This document shows positions 63,476 to 64,000 of a stretch of 64,000 nt of DNA, in pieces; the stretch's first letter is position 1, and the number at the start of each line of letters is the position of its first letter. Where the stretch lies: assembly GCA_948474755.1 (NCBI GenBank), contig CAOLHI010001486.1:1-64000 (forward strand), read 5' to 3'. The translations under genes and the position numbers were made by a program. This DNA comes from Ctenosaura bakeri. Lineage: Eukaryota; Chordata; Lepidosauria; Squamata; Iguanidae. The notes under the pieces are model-generated. The model did not search any database, had not been told where the DNA came from, and worked only from the letters and a program-made list of their open reading frames with translations.

Positions 63476-64000
63476 GAGGTAAAATTCATTAATTAGATTT
63501 ACGGCCTGGCTGCTCTGCACCTGTGGCAAGACTTAAAAGGCCTCACAGGGGTGTTTATTGGTTTGTTTTAGGGGCAGACCATGGATGAAATACAGCCCCC
63601 CTTGGATAGATGTTTGAAGGTCTTTTCACTTTTGTCTGGAATTAGTTTGGAGAAGGTGTGTTATACCCCAAGCACCCCCAGAGACCATGTCCTGAGGAAC
63701 CTAATTATTTTATATCAAACATAGTGAGCCATAGAGATACCAGAAAGACACGTAGGCAGGAGATTTCTGTTTTCTGTCATACATCCTGGGGTTATCTGGC
63801 AAATTGGCTCAATGGACACTTGAAAGGATTGTCAGCAGCCATCAGGAATACCATTACTCTCTGAGAGAAAATAAACAATGCAAAGCAGGCTGGAATTCGA
63901 CATCTTAAGGCATGCATGCATCTCCGGAGAGATACTGATCTTACAGGAAACTACAAGGATGTTTGGTTGTATTTTCTTTGAACTACAAGGGTATTTTCTT
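63476..64000 (+). other. Intron and flank of the candidate divergent gene
   Basis: Apart from the candidate exon at 63572-63655 and its splice signals, no repeat or further exon is clear before the window ends. Confidence 0.4.
63572..63655 (+). CDS. Candidate second coding exon of the unidentified divergent gene
   Basis: Pyrimidine-rich acceptor ggtttgttttag|GGG, 84 nt open in phase 0, and donor GAGAAG|GTGTGT. Joined to 61491-61547 it adds GQTMDEIQPPLDRCLKVFSL and on to LSGISLEK, an amphipathic-looking stretch with no motif I can name. An internal ATG (GACCATGG) gives an alternative start at MDEIQ. No repeat signature covers it. The gene would continue beyond the window. Support is only splice-site quality and phase. 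Confidence 0.42.

Overview
The window is genomic DNA from a vertebrate, most likely a squamate reptile and possibly an iguanian lizard. This rests on its repeats: old CR1 LINE tails, a tRNA-derived SINE, a 5S rRNA-derived SINE, an L1 3' end, and two SPIN-type hAT elements, a family known to have moved horizontally into tetrapods including Anolis. The species itself cannot be fixed from the sequence.

The window holds one complete gene, cullin-2 (CUL2), on the minus strand. A non-coding first exon lies in a CpG island near 60.4 kb. Twenty coding exons run from 54090 down to a stop at 11636. Reading the splice sites by hand gives a 2238-nt ORF encoding 745 residues, all phases consistent, the same length as human CUL2 as I remember it. 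The predicted NEDD8 acceptor Lys689 and the C-terminal winged-helix exons are intact. One intron (15295-12715) has a GC-AG donor. All other longer reading frames I checked in introns and flanks look like repeat or chance frames.

Layout: 1-11.1 kb is the 3' flank of CUL2, made of degraded repeats with no gene seen. 11.16-11.64 kb is the CUL2 3' UTR. 11.6-54.1 kb holds the coding exons and introns. 54.1-60.4 kb is intron 1, full of nested transposons. 60.1-61.6 kb is a CpG island between CUL2 and a divergent plus-strand transcription unit. That unit shows two phase-compatible candidate coding exons (61491-61547 and 63572-63655). I do not recognise the protein.

The most unusual part is 58.6-63.5 kb around the divergent promoter. 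It contains a perfect 182-bp palindrome with 89-bp arms. It contains a recent 422-bp duplication of CUL2-proximal DNA placed inside an L1 insertion. It also contains a readable insertion stack in which a 5S SINE is split by the L1 and by a TIR element that is itself split by a SPIN hAT element. I found no CRISPR array, tRNA gene, viral gene or prokaryote-type system.
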